NCBI GenBank assembly: GCA_036504095.1
Contig: DASXVS010000079.1
Coordinates: 124,001 to 188,000 of the forward strand
Length of the DNA stretch: 64,000 bases
From: Armatimonadota bacterium
GTDB taxonomy: Bacteria; Armatimonadota; DTGP01; JAKQQT01
Direction: 5' to 3'
The notes below the pieces were generated by a model. That model worked only from the letters and a program-made list of their open reading frames with translations, had not been told where the DNA came from and searched no databases. Numbering within the stretch: the first letter of the stretch is position 1; each line of letters opens with the position of its first letter. Shown here one piece after another: positions 17,909 through 27,209 of this stretch. The translations under genes and the position numbers were made by a program.

Positions 17909-17959
17909 GAACACGGCGACGACATGCCCGAGATCAAGAACTGGACCTGGCCGTACTGA
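17909..17959 (+). repeat. Direct repeat copy 2: duplicated end of the phosphoketolase gene
   Basis: This 51-base segment matches 17055-17105 with two substitutions and ends at the same TGA. It has no upstream coding sequence here, so it is a remnant. It marks the right border of the roughly 0.8-kb toxin-antitoxin insert. Confidence 0.9.
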
Positions 17960-18164
17960 TAATACCCAAGCCGGGTCGGTCGGCGCGGACGAGGTTTAGG
18001 GATTCCCAACCGAGCGGTAAACTGCATGTCAATGGCGTGCAGGACGCCACCGGTCCGCGGACAGGACGGAGTCCACCTGATCCCATTGCTGTCAGTCAGG
18101 GTTCGCATGAACCTCCTTGCAGCCCGAATCTAGCGGACACCGGGCAAGCCCTTGAGGAGGGATC

Positions 18165-19397
18165 ATGTTGGAACGCGATTTTCCGGTTCGTCCGGACCTC
18201 ACGCAACTCAGGCACCAGGCGAAGGACCTTCTGCGCGCCATCCGGGAGGGCGAACCTTCCGCCGTTGCCGAACTCCGGGAGCGCCACCCCGAGCGCCCGG
18301 AGCCAGGCGTCGCCAGACTGGCCGATGCCCAACTCACACTCGCCCGAAGCAACGGTCTGCCTAGCTGGCCCCGCCTCGTTCTCGCCTGCTCCATGACCGA
18401 CGCTATCTGGCGAAACGACGCCGATGCCGTCCGCCGCATGGTTCTGAAGCGCCCGCAACTGCTCCACGAAAATGCCCGTGGCCGCGAACAGTGTAACTGG
18501 GGCCCGCCGATGTCCTATGCCGCCAACCTCGGCAAGGATGCGATCGTCACGATGCTTCACGAACTCGGCGCCTCGGACGTTCAGCACGCGTTCGAGCGGG
18601 CATGCCTCCGCGGCATTCTCGACACCGCGCGGCGGTTGCACGCGATGGGTGGCATGCCGGTCCGCGGTTCCGTGATGGGCCCCTGCGAAACGCTGAACGG
18701 CGACGGCCTCGCCCTGCTTCTCGAACTGGGCGCGGAGTTCTGCGATGCTGACGGCGATCGGCTCGCGCCGCTCGGCCTGATCCTGCAGACCTATTCCCGC
18801 AATCCGCCCGGGAAGCACAAGTGTCTCAAACTCGTGGAAGAGCAGGGGATTCCGCTTCCCGACACGCCGCCGATGGCTGTCCATCGCGGACGGATGGACC
18901 TGCTGGAACAGCACATACGCCGTGATCCAGCCGTCCTTTCAAAGCGGTTTTCCCATCGCGAAATCTTCCCGGTGGAGCTGGGTTGCGATCTGGACGAATC
19001 GCTTGCGCTCCACGGGACGCCGCTCGCGGGAACGACCCTGCTCCACATGTGTGTGGACTACGATGAGATCGAAATCGCGCGTTGGCTCATTGAACAGGGC
19101 GCCGATGCGAATGCGACAGCGGACATCGACGCCGACGGCTTCGGTGGCCACACGCCGCTGTTCGGTTGCGTTGTATCGCAGCCGTACCGCACTGGGCGCC
19201 GCCTCGATGATGCGTTCGCCCGATTGCTGCTGGAGCACGGCGCCGATACGTCCATCCGCGCTTCCCTGCGCAAACGCCTCCGCTTTGTCGCCGATGAGAC
19301 GGCCCACGAGTACCGCAACGTCACGGCGAAGGAGTGGGGAGAGCGTTTCCACGATCAAGATTGGGTAAGCCGCTCCGTCATGAGTTTGCTCTCCTGA
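18165..19397 (+). CDS. Ankyrin-repeat protein
   Basis: This 410-residue protein has no signal peptide. Ankyrin-type repeats are visible, for example TPLAGTTLLHMCVDYDEIEIARWLIEQGADANA (broken here only by the helix turn) and LDDAFARLLLEHGADTSIRAS, with weaker units from about residue 75. The first 75 residues form a basic helical region (LRHQAKDLLRAIREGE). ATG 18165 follows GAGGAGGG. Such proteins bind other proteins; the partner is unknown and the neighbours do not help. Confidence 0.8.
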   Translation: MLERDFPVRPDLTQLRHQAKDLLRAIREGEPSAVAELRERHPERPEPGVARLADAQLTLARSNGLPSWPRLVLACSMTDAIWRNDADAVRRMVLKRPQLLHENARGREQCNWGPPMSYAANLGKDAIVTMLHELGASDVQHAFERACLRGILDTARRLHAMGGMPVRGSVMGPCETLNGDGLALLLELGAEFCDADGDRLAPLGLILQTYSRNPPGKHKCLKLVEEQGIPLPDTPPMAVHRGRMDLLEQHIRRDPAVLSKRFSHREIFPVELGCDLDESLALHGTPLAGTTLLHMCVDYDEIEIARWLIEQGADANATADIDADGFGGHTPLFGCVVSQPYRTGRRLDDAFARLLLEHGADTSIRASLRKRLRFVADETAHEYRNVTAKEWGERFHDQDWVSRSVMSLLS

Positions 19398-19639
19398 GGT
19401 CTCGAAACTTGGACGGCCGCGCGTGAAGCGGCACTTCGAAAGATGCTGGAACCTGCGCGTAGGTGGTGTGGTTCCTTCCACTAAGGACGGCCGGGTCAGC
19501 CGTCTTGCGGCGCGCGGGTCTGCCCGTCGCCCGCGGTGAGGCAGCCGCCCGCGCGCAACGGCGTATTGCCATACACCCCGACGTAGTTTCCGGCGCGGCT
19601 TGCCTCCTCTCACAAGACCGGTTCCATGAGGAGGTGAAT

Positions 19640-21067
19640 ATGACGGAGCAGCAAATCATGTCCCGTACGGGCGGATCGGCTTCTCTGCGTGAGGATACCA
19701 TCCGAGGGTTCGCCGAAGCGTTCACAGGCCGTCTCGTGACTCCCGGGTCGCCCGAATATGACCAGGCCCGGACGGTCTGGAATGCGATGATAGACCGCCG
19801 GCCGGCGATGATCGCGCGCTGCCGGACAGACGCTGATGTCGTCCAGGCTGTGTGCTTCGCGCGAGACAACAACCTGCTTCTCGCCGTGCGGGGCGGCGGG
19901 CATAACATCGCCGGAAACGCCGTCTGTGATGGCGGCATGATGATAGACCTGTCGCCGATGCGCGCGGTCACGGTGGACGCAGCGCAAAAGACGGCCCGCG
20001 TTGAAGCGGGCGCGACACTCGGCGACTTCGATCGAGAGGCGCAGGCATTCGGCCTGGCCACGCCCCTCGGTGTGAATTCAACCACCGGCGTCGCGGGGCT
20101 CACTCTCGGCGGCGGCTTCGGCTGGCTGAGCCGCAGCCTCGGCCTCACCATCGACAACCTCATTTCGGCGGACGTTGTTACCGCCGATGGCAGGAGACTA
20201 CGTGCGAGCGAGACCGAAAATCCTGATCTGTTCTGGGCCTTCCGCGGGGGCGGAGGCAACTTCGGTGTGGTGACCGCCTTCAATTTCCGCTTACATAAAA
20301 TCGGCCCGGAAGTGCTTTCGGGCCTCATCGTCCACCCGCTGGACGACGCGCAGAAAGTCTTGCGATTCTACCGTGAGTTCATAGAGACCACACCGGAAGA
20401 GTTCGTCTGCTGGATAGTATTGCGCCAGGCGCCGCCGCTCCCGTTCCTCCCGGAGGAGTGGCACGGCCGGGAGGTCCTGGTACTGGCGGTCTGCTACTCC
20501 GGGCACGACCTGAAGGAGGGCGAGCGGGTGGCGAAACCGTTGCGCGACTTCGGGAGTCCCATCGCCGATGTGATCGCGCCCCATCCGTTTACGGTGTGGC
20601 AGACGATTCTCGACCCGCTGCTCACGCCGGGAGCGCGCAATTACTGGAAATCGCACGATTTCCGCGAGATCAGTGACGGGCTGATCGATGTTCTGATCGA
20701 CGCCGCCCGGCGCCTGCCGGACCCGCAGACTGAAATCGCGTTCGCCCAGCTTGGCGGCGCCGTGAGCCGGGTTCCGAGCGATGCAACGGCCTATGGTCAC
20801 AGAGATGGCCGCTACGTTCTCAATACGCACGGCCGATGGAACGATCCGGCCAAAGACGAGGCCGGCATCGGCTGGGCGCGGGACCTGTTCCGGGCGGCGG
20901 CGCCCTACGCCACGGGCTCCGTCTATGTTAACTTCCTCACGCAGGACGAGGACGATCGCGTCCGGGCCGCCTATGGCGGCAACTACGACCGCCTGGTGCG
21001 GATCAAGAACCGTTACGATCCGTCCAACCTCTTCTGCCACAACCAGAACATACGGCCGTCGGTCTGA
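19640..21067 (+). CDS. FAD-linked oxidase of the berberine-bridge-enzyme family
   Basis: This 475-residue protein has a PCMH-type FAD-binding domain (about residues 40-215) with LLAVRGGGHNIAGNAVCDGG, whose His is the usual 8-alpha-histidyl FAD attachment site, and TTGVAGLTLGGGFGWLSR. The C-terminal BBE segment YDPSNLFCHNQNI is present. The Cys that makes the flavin bicovalent in many relatives is replaced near VNSTTGVAG, so single covalent linkage is expected. It may oxidise an oligosaccharide reducing end or another alcohol; substrate unknown. ATG 19640 is supported by GAGGAGGTGA at 19629-19638; the open frame upstream is not coding. Confidence 0.85.
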   Translation: MTEQQIMSRTGGSASLREDTIRGFAEAFTGRLVTPGSPEYDQARTVWNAMIDRRPAMIARCRTDADVVQAVCFARDNNLLLAVRGGGHNIAGNAVCDGGMMIDLSPMRAVTVDAAQKTARVEAGATLGDFDREAQAFGLATPLGVNSTTGVAGLTLGGGFGWLSRSLGLTIDNLISADVVTADGRRLRASETENPDLFWAFRGGGGNFGVVTAFNFRLHKIGPEVLSGLIVHPLDDAQKVLRFYREFIETTPEEFVCWIVLRQAPPLPFLPEEWHGREVLVLAVCYSGHDLKEGERVAKPLRDFGSPIADVIAPHPFTVWQTILDPLLTPGARNYWKSHDFREISDGLIDVLIDAARRLPDPQTEIAFAQLGGAVSRVPSDATAYGHRDGRYVLNTHGRWNDPAKDEAGIGWARDLFRAAAPYATGSVYVNFLTQDEDDRVRAAYGGNYDRLVRIKNRYDPSNLFCHNQNIRPSV

Positions 21068-21095
21068 GACCGATCGGCTTCCTCAATCGGAGTAT

Positions 21096-21146
21096 GGACT
21101 GCGGCGCTGTGTCCCGGGCGTACCCCGGGGCATGGCGCCGCGGTCC
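21096..21146. terminator. Long hairpin between convergent genes
   Basis: A 12-bp stem with one wobble pair (21096-21107 with 21135-21146) plus an inner CCCGGG/CCCGGG pairing forms a strong 51-base hairpin between the oxidase and GH9 stops. It probably terminates in both directions although no T-run is present. Confidence 0.6.
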
Positions 21147-21161
21147 GTCCGACGAAGCCGG

Positions 21162-22970
21162 CTATGCCGCGTATGCGTCCAACGCGGCAAGGAGCAGAAA
21201 CTTCGCCGTGTAGTCGTTCGCCGGTTCATTCGTCACGTAGTCATCGGCGCTGTCGTGGTATACCGCCGGTTGGTCGGCGTTCTCGGGGAAGAGAGGGGGG
21301 CTCTCGGCGTCGGCGCCGGGACCTTCATCGCGTAAAGTGATTTTCTGCTCCTTGAAGATCGACTGTGAGGTTGGGCCGCCCACAAGCGCGCCGGTGAGCT
21401 CCACGCCCTTCAGGTCGGCGATCTGGTGGTGGGGGTTGAGCGGGTAATGGCTTCCGGCGCCGATGACGAACGACATCCCCCACGGATTGCAGCCCAGTAT
21501 GAAGTCTCGCTGCCGGCGCGATAGCGTAAGGAAGGCATCGTCACCGCTGAGCTTGCCGTAATTCCAGCACAGGAGGCCGGCCCCCGCGGCCGCTTCCGCC
21601 GTCCCCCAGATGAGCGGCGTGCCGAGCGAGTAGGGGTTGTTCGCCTGTTTGCTCACCACTTCGGCGTCGGCGCGGATGTAATCGAGCAGGCGCTTGCGGT
21701 CGCCGGTAGGCGCGTGCGGGTAGAGCGCCGTATGCGCGACGGCGTGTGTGCTGTAGACGCTGGGCGCCTCACCCGCAGGCCCGGCTTCCTCCGAGAAATC
21801 CAGCGCGTGCCGCAGGTATTCCTGGCGACCGGTGGTCGTGAAAAGCTGCGCCGCTCCCCACTCCATATCGTCGGCCCAGGTCTTCTCCGGATAGAAATCG
21901 TACGGTAGTGTGGACACCACCTTCGGGTTGGCCAACCCGAGCGCGAAAGCGGTTTCTGCGGCCTTAAGACACTTCTCCGCGAACGCTTTATCCTTCGTCC
22001 GGTACAGACGCGCGGCCACGGCCAGCGATGCCGCAACCCGTCCGGCCAGGTTGGCGCCCACGCCGAAATACACGGGCCGCGGCTTCCATGCACGGTTGCC
22101 GGCCGGTACGTCGGTCTCGGGGAGCCGCCACGTCTCGTGATCGGATTCATCGCCAACCTGGTAGTAGAACTCCTCGGCGGCGGGGTGCATTTTTAACAGC
22201 CACTCAAGCCCGACCCGGCAGTGCAGTAATAGCGCCTGCAACGTCTGTGCGGAGGTGGGGTCCGGCGGCATCTTGAGGTATCGCTCGCACGTGGTGGCGA
22301 GGAGGCCGGTGACGTAGCTCGTGGTTTCGACGAACTTCAGGTAGTCCCCCGCGTCGTGCCAGCCCCCGGTGGCGTCAATCTGCTGGCCGTCGCGCGGCCC
22401 TCCCACCGCGATGCCGTCGTCCGTGTGGCAAGGCCCATGCACCAGTGACGGCAGCCTGCCGCAGCGTTGCGCGTCGAAGTACTGCAGCACCAGGGGGATC
22501 AGCTGGTGATAGGCGTCCTTGCCGATCGTGAAGGGTTCGGACAACCGGCCATCCGCGAGCCTGAGACGGTATCGCCCAGGCACGGTGTACGCGTCGAAAT
22601 CGGCTGCATAAAAATTCTGAAACGGGGCATCCGCGGGAACGCGCTGCGGCATCCCCACGATCTTGCCGCGGTGACGAATTCGGGGCACGACTGCGTCATC
22701 CACGATGCTGAAACCCGGAGATGGCGGCGGAGCGGTGGCGGCGATCACTGCCCGCTTCGGATCGGCGGGCAGGAATCCTACCTGGTTGAGGCCGATGACG
22801 ATGTAGGGACGCTTTCGCGCGGGCGGTGAAGGTCCGGCGGAACGCTCATCGGCGAGGGCGGGCGTCGCGGGCGGCACGGCGAATGCCAGCCCCGCGCCCC
22901 CCAGCCCTTGCAGGAGGGCCCGGCGCGTCACGCTGTTCGGCTTTCCCGGTTCGATTTTCGACTCGTCCAT
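21162..22970 (-). CDS. Tat-exported glycoside hydrolase family 9 cellulase
   Basis: This 602-residue protein has a twin-arginine signal (SVTRRALLQGLGGAGLAFA). An N-terminal immunoglobulin-like cellulase domain (about 55-150: GLNQVGFLPADPKRAVI) precedes the GH9 (alpha/alpha)6 barrel. Catalytic signatures are the DAGD motif in GGWHDAGDYLKF, the NPHH motif in HYPLNPHHQ, and the C-terminal acid Glu in YVTNEPANDYTAKF. It should hydrolyse beta-1,4-glucan or related glucans outside the cytoplasm. Tat export implies folding before secretion. It stands alone, divergent from a channel gene, and carries no dockerin. Confidence 0.92.
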   Translation of the reverse strand: MDESKIEPGKPNSVTRRALLQGLGGAGLAFAVPPATPALADERSAGPSPPARKRPYIVIGLNQVGFLPADPKRAVIAATAPPPSPGFSIVDDAVVPRIRHRGKIVGMPQRVPADAPFQNFYAADFDAYTVPGRYRLRLADGRLSEPFTIGKDAYHQLIPLVLQYFDAQRCGRLPSLVHGPCHTDDGIAVGGPRDGQQIDATGGWHDAGDYLKFVETTSYVTGLLATTCERYLKMPPDPTSAQTLQALLLHCRVGLEWLLKMHPAAEEFYYQVGDESDHETWRLPETDVPAGNRAWKPRPVYFGVGANLAGRVAASLAVAARLYRTKDKAFAEKCLKAAETAFALGLANPKVVSTLPYDFYPEKTWADDMEWGAAQLFTTTGRQEYLRHALDFSEEAGPAGEAPSVYSTHAVAHTALYPHAPTGDRKRLLDYIRADAEVVSKQANNPYSLGTPLIWGTAEAAAGAGLLCWNYGKLSGDDAFLTLSRRQRDFILGCNPWGMSFVIGAGSHYPLNPHHQIADLKGVELTGALVGGPTSQSIFKEQKITLRDEGPGADAESPPLFPENADQPAVYHDSADDYVTNEPANDYTAKFLLLAALDAYAA

Positions 22971-23361
22971 TCGCGTGTCCGGCTTTGCGCGGGATTTCTT
23001 GCGGGCCGTGCGGCCAAGGCGCCTCCGATGCCTTCCGGTTCATGATACGCCTTCCGTATCCCCTGTTGCACCATGGTTCGAAATCCGAACCTGTACCCGG
23101 CCGCGAAAGCAGGTACCGAACGGTTTCACCGGAAGCCTGTCCATCTGTTCTGTACAGCCTATATTGGGAAAGAGTTCGTTCAGGCTGTCTGAACCGGCAC
23201 GGCCTCTCATCGCCGAAGGACATCGTAATCGGCCGGGCCGGAAAGCTGTTCTGCCCGCCGTTGAACTCCACCGGTGTTCATAACGTTTTCCGGTATGTTG
23301 GGACGGTCCGGGCTCGTTGGGAACCGTCGAGGTCCGCTTTACGAAGGTAGAGGGCTGCCGC
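22971..23361. other. Intergenic region between divergent GH9 and channel genes
   Basis: These 391 bases contain no convincing gene. They must carry two divergent promoters. A TATATT at about 23160-23165 could be a -10 box for the plus-strand gene, and a short inverted repeat GTTCG/CGAAC lies at about 23074-23088. Neither is strong. Confidence 0.4.
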
Positions 23362-24453
23362 ATGGAATATGTCGTTGGTGCGCTGGCGTGTTTGCTGATC
23401 CTGTTCATCCTGTGGGACACCTTCGAGACGGTGATCATGCCGCGCACGGTGATCAACCGGATGGGGCTCACCACGGTACTTTACCGGGTATCCTGGCGGG
23501 TATGGGGCGCCCTCGCGTCCAGGCTGGGCGCCCGGCGCGAACGCTTTCTCAGCGCATTTGGCCCGCTTTCCCTGATACTGCTTCTGGCAACCTGGGCAGT
23601 GATGCTGATGCTGGCGTTTGCGATGCTGCATTGGTCTGCCGGCTCACGCTTCGTCACCGCCGGGCGCCATATCGGATTTGGCACGTATGTGTACGTGAGC
23701 GGGACGACGTTGTTCACGCTTGGCCTCGGCGATGTGACCCCTGTCGGCATCGTCGCGCGGTCGATCACCGTCCTGGAAGCCGGCCTTGGCTTGGGATTCC
23801 TCGCGGTTGTCATCGGTTATCTACCCGTTCAGTACCAGGCATTTTCGCGCCGGGAAGTCACCATTTCCCTTCTCGATGCCCGGGCGGGCTCCCCGGCGAC
23901 AGCCACGGAACTCCTTCGCCGGCATGCGGCGGCGGGCCAGACGAAGGAGGTAACCGATCTGCTGCGCGAGTTTGAGCGTTGGTCGGCCGAGGTGCTTGAA
24001 AGCCACCTATCGTACCCAACACTCGCTTACTACCGCTCCCAGCACGATCGACAGTCCTGGCTCTCCTCGTTGACGACCGTCCTCGACACATCGGCGCTCG
24101 TCGCTGTGGGTGTGGGCGACATTCCCACATGGCAGGCCGAACTGACACTCGCGATGGCCCGGCATACCGTCGTGGACCTCGCGCTAGTCTTCTACGCCGC
24201 GCCGGCCGCGCCGTTCCCGGATCGCCTTCCATCAGAGGATTTCGACACGCTCAGCGCCATACTCGCGGAAGCCGGTATTCCATTGCGCGATCCGGAAACT
24301 GCTGAACTCCGCCTGTTGAAGAACCGTCGCCTGTATGAGCCCTACGTCGCCGCCCTGGCCAAAGGATTAAGGCTGGACCTGCCGACCTGGATCGCCCCCA
24401 GCGGCGGGGTGGATAACTGGCAGACCAGTTTCTGGGATGGCGGCCACCTGTAG
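23362..24453 (+). CDS. Two-TM potassium-channel-like membrane protein
   Basis: This 363-residue protein has an N-terminal membrane helix (about 3-22), two further hydrophobic helices (about 65-90 and 130-155), and between them a pore-loop-like segment SGTTLFTLGLGDVTP. This resembles a K+ selectivity filter (TVGYGD) with LGLGD instead of GYGD, so selectivity is uncertain. The C-terminal 200 residues are soluble and helical, of unknown function. ATG 23362 is preferred over an upstream TTG because the membrane protein begins naturally there. It is monocistronic. Confidence 0.75.
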   Translation: MEYVVGALACLLILFILWDTFETVIMPRTVINRMGLTTVLYRVSWRVWGALASRLGARRERFLSAFGPLSLILLLATWAVMLMLAFAMLHWSAGSRFVTAGRHIGFGTYVYVSGTTLFTLGLGDVTPVGIVARSITVLEAGLGLGFLAVVIGYLPVQYQAFSRREVTISLLDARAGSPATATELLRRHAAAGQTKEVTDLLREFERWSAEVLESHLSYPTLAYYRSQHDRQSWLSSLTTVLDTSALVAVGVGDIPTWQAELTLAMARHTVVDLALVFYAAPAAPFPDRLPSEDFDTLSAILAEAGIPLRDPETAELRLLKNRRLYEPYVAALAKGLRLDLPTWIAPSGGVDNWQTSFWDGGHL

Positions 24454-24497
24454 CCGTCGGCGCATTCATCACCCGTTCCGGCATTGTTACCGCACAG

Positions 24498-24526
24498 GTG
24501 ACAACCTTTTGTCCGCGTGTTAGTAT
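24498..24526 (+). promoter_or_regulatory. Sigma-70-type promoter for the ABC transporter genes
   Basis: GTGACA at 24498-24503 (5 of 6 to consensus) and TAGTAT at 24521-24526 (4 of 6) are separated by exactly 17 bases, about 65 bases before the ATP-binding-protein ATG. Confidence 0.55.
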
Positions 24527-24589
24527 GCAAGTGAAATGCAATCGCACGCGGATACGGTCCCGCCTCGGCGCGACCACAGGAAGGCGCCC

Positions 24590-25315
24590 ATGCTTGAGAT
24601 CAACGGCATCACCAAATACTTCGGCGATCTGGCCGCTGTCAATACGCTGAGTTTTCGCGTCGATGGCGGGGAGATCGTCGGCCTACTGGGGCCAAACGGA
24701 GCCGGGAAGACCACCACCATCCGATGTATTGCCGGCATCCTCTCGCCGGATTACGGGAACGTCACCCTCTGCGGGCGGGACATCGTCCGCGAGCCTGAAG
24801 CCGCCAAACGACACCTTGCCTACGTACCGGAAGTCCCCAACCCGTACGAAATGCTCACGGTCATGGAGCACCTTCGGTTCGTGGCGGCCGCCTTCGACAC
24901 CGAGGCGGAGTTGGCGCGCGCCGATGAACTGCTCGACGCCCTCGACCTTCTCGATAAACGCAACGCCGTCGCGGCCTCTCTCAGCAAGGGCATGCGGCAG
25001 AAACTGGCGTGCGCCTGCGCGTTTGTTCACCGGGCCGACATCTTCTGCTTTGACGAACCGCTGGTTGGAATCGACCCGAAGGGCGCGCGATCCCTCAAGG
25101 ACCTTCTGCAGCGGGAGCGGGACGCCGGCAAAGCGCTCCTCATCTCCACTCATCAGTTGGACACCGCCGAGCGCCTCTGTGACCGGGTAGTCATCATGCA
25201 TAAAGGCTCTCTGGTCACCGAGGGAACGATGGAGGAGCTTCACCAGACGGCCCGGCTTGGTGAGAACGCCACCCTGGAGGACATGTTCCTCGAGCTTACC
25301 GAAGAGGTGACGTGA
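24590..25315 (+). CDS. ABC transporter ATP-binding protein
   Basis: This 241-residue nucleotide-binding subunit has Walker A GPNGAGKTTTIR, signature SLSKGMRQKLACA, Walker B IFCFDEPLVGID and the H-loop STHQ. It resembles the exporter/drug-efflux type (CcmA-like). I start at ATG 24590, which has AGGAAGG at 24578-24584. The stop overlaps the start of the permease gene by one base (TGATG), so the two form one transporter. Confidence 0.93.
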   Translation: MLEINGITKYFGDLAAVNTLSFRVDGGEIVGLLGPNGAGKTTTIRCIAGILSPDYGNVTLCGRDIVREPEAAKRHLAYVPEVPNPYEMLTVMEHLRFVAAAFDTEAELARADELLDALDLLDKRNAVAASLSKGMRQKLACACAFVHRADIFCFDEPLVGIDPKGARSLKDLLQRERDAGKALLISTHQLDTAERLCDRVVIMHKGSLVTEGTMEELHQTARLGENATLEDMFLELTEEVT

Positions 25316-26946
25316 TGCGCGCCATCGCCCTTATGTCCTGGTGGCAATTTCGGAACGCTATCCGCACCACGCTCACCGAACCACGCAAACTCATTCCGGC
25401 CCTGGTTTTCCTCGGTTTGATGGGGTTGCAGGCCCTCAATTTCGTCTTCATCGGTTCCCAAAGCCATCAGACCCCGATACCGTTGGTTTCCGAATTCATC
25501 CGGCTTCACGCCTCCGCGGCCCGGTCCATGGTCTTTCTGTTTCTCGCCGTTCTCTCGGTCGGGCAGTTGGAATCCGGGCTCACCGGAGGCGCGCTCACGT
25601 TCTCGTTGAGCGACGTGGACTACCTGTTCCCAGCACCCATCTCGCGGCGAATCGTTCTGCTCTACCGGATTCCGGCCATCGTGTTCCGGAACCTGTTATA
25701 CATTGCGTTCTTCCTGTTCATCGGGTACCTGACGTTCTGGCGAATGACCGACGCGGGGCAGGCAAACCTTTCGGGCCTGCCGCTGTACGTTGCCGTTTCC
25801 TGCTGGCTCTGTGGATACACCTGCATCGCCATCACGCTGGAGATCGTGTTTGGACTCGGCAAAGCGCGTTTGGCGCACAAGTTTGCCTGGGCATTTCTCG
25901 CGGCGCTGGTCGGTGCCATCGCTATGACGATCTGGCGTGGCGGCATCGACGGCATCGGGGCTTTGGAGCGTTCCTGGGTTCTGGGTATCCCGTTCTACCC
26001 CTGCCGACTCCTTGCGGACGCCTTTGTTTCGCCTCTCACCGGAAAGCCGGCGGGCGGTTCAATCTGGCAGTTGGCCGTGTTTTTCGCAGCAACGCTTCTT
26101 CTGCTCCTCACGCGCACCGAGAACTATTATGAGGTGACGCTCACCGGCTCGGAGCGCATTGCGCGTTTGAGAGAGGCTGCACGGTCCGGAAGCTTCTCGG
26201 CGATATTTGCCGCGCGGTTCAGAAACCGAGAGGCCGGCCGCAAAGGCCGGGCCACGCCTTACGCTCTGCCGCTCTTCGGGAGGGGCGCCGGCGCGGTGTT
26301 CTGGGCGCACCTTTCCTCGGCGGCGAAGCGTCCCTTCGTCAATTTCGTGCTGCCTTTCTCAGCTGGCCTCGTTTCGGCAGTCGTTGCCCTGATGTGGCTC
26401 CCGGGCAGCGCGGTAGAGATTGTCGCCGGCATCGACGCCTATGTCACATGGTCATTCCTGCTGATCGCCACACGTTCGTCGTTCCGACAGTGCGTGCAAC
26501 TCCGATCCCTGGTCCGTCCCTTCCCGATCCGGCCCTGGAAGGTCGTAGTCGCGGACGTTACGCCCACTGTGCTCACCGGTTCGCTGTTCGGGTGGGGGGC
26601 AGGCCTTGCGTTATTGGGATACGGGGGGAAGGAGCGGGTCATCGTCGCGGCGGCGCTGCTGTTTGCCGCTCCGGCGCTGGTGTGCGCGCTCGCGCTGATC
26701 CAGTACGTAATCGCGCTGTGGTACCCGTCCGCGCAGGACAAGATGCAGCAGCTCCTGTCCGGCTTCGTCAGCATGGCCCTGTTCGGCGCCACCGCCATTG
26801 TGCTCACGCCGTTTATCGCGGTGCCGCTCATCTTGAGGGCTTCGCTGCCTGTAGTCGTGGCCTCCGGCTTCATCGGCAGCATCGCGTCGGTCTGCGGGCT
26901 CCTGGCGCTCGCCTCGTCCGTCTTCCGGCGGGCGGAAATCGCCTGA
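25315..26946 (+). CDS. ABC exporter permease (putative ABC-exporter family)
   Basis: This 543-residue protein has many hydrophobic segments (about 12), beginning with MRAIALMSWWQFRNAIRTTL and the conserved ADVDYLFPAPISRR-like cytoplasmic segment (SDVDYLFPAPISRR). This matches the family annotated as putative ABC exporter that pairs with a CcmA-like ATPase. The ATPase overlaps it by one base. The transported substrate cannot be told. The preceding GTG at 25312 is an alternative start. Confidence 0.85.
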   Translation: MRAIALMSWWQFRNAIRTTLTEPRKLIPALVFLGLMGLQALNFVFIGSQSHQTPIPLVSEFIRLHASAARSMVFLFLAVLSVGQLESGLTGGALTFSLSDVDYLFPAPISRRIVLLYRIPAIVFRNLLYIAFFLFIGYLTFWRMTDAGQANLSGLPLYVAVSCWLCGYTCIAITLEIVFGLGKARLAHKFAWAFLAALVGAIAMTIWRGGIDGIGALERSWVLGIPFYPCRLLADAFVSPLTGKPAGGSIWQLAVFFAATLLLLLTRTENYYEVTLTGSERIARLREAARSGSFSAIFAARFRNREAGRKGRATPYALPLFGRGAGAVFWAHLSSAAKRPFVNFVLPFSAGLVSAVVALMWLPGSAVEIVAGIDAYVTWSFLLIATRSSFRQCVQLRSLVRPFPIRPWKVVVADVTPTVLTGSLFGWGAGLALLGYGGKERVIVAAALLFAAPALVCALALIQYVIALWYPSAQDKMQQLLSGFVSMALFGATAIVLTPFIAVPLILRASLPVVVASGFIGSIASVCGLLALASSVFRRAEIA

Positions 26947-27209
26947 TAAGCCGTCTAAGGAACGAGGCGTCGGCCGTTTCGTTGTGCGAACGCCCGCCTG
27001 CGTTGCTATCCTGAACGAGTTGAGCAAGATCCCCCTGCATCCGGGCCTCGGCATGGTACGGCAATTGCTGAACGTTTGCGCATACGGCCGTGCTTCATAC
27101 GGCTGCCAGCAGTTGCGTCCGGCGATCCTCAGTCGCATTCGTTGGCACGACACAGCCATTTTACGGGGGCAGGCAGGCCCGTCTGCCTGGATCAGTGATT
27201 ACAGACAAT

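Noticed and set aside
19463-19639. N-terminal extension of the FAD oxidase
   Set aside because: The in-frame upstream stretch has no domain content; ATG 19640 has a strong ribosome binding site and gives the normal family N-terminus.
23071-23095. tRNA T-loop-like GGTTCGAAATCC sequence
   Set aside because: No acceptor stem, anticodon arm or D-loop could be drawn around it.
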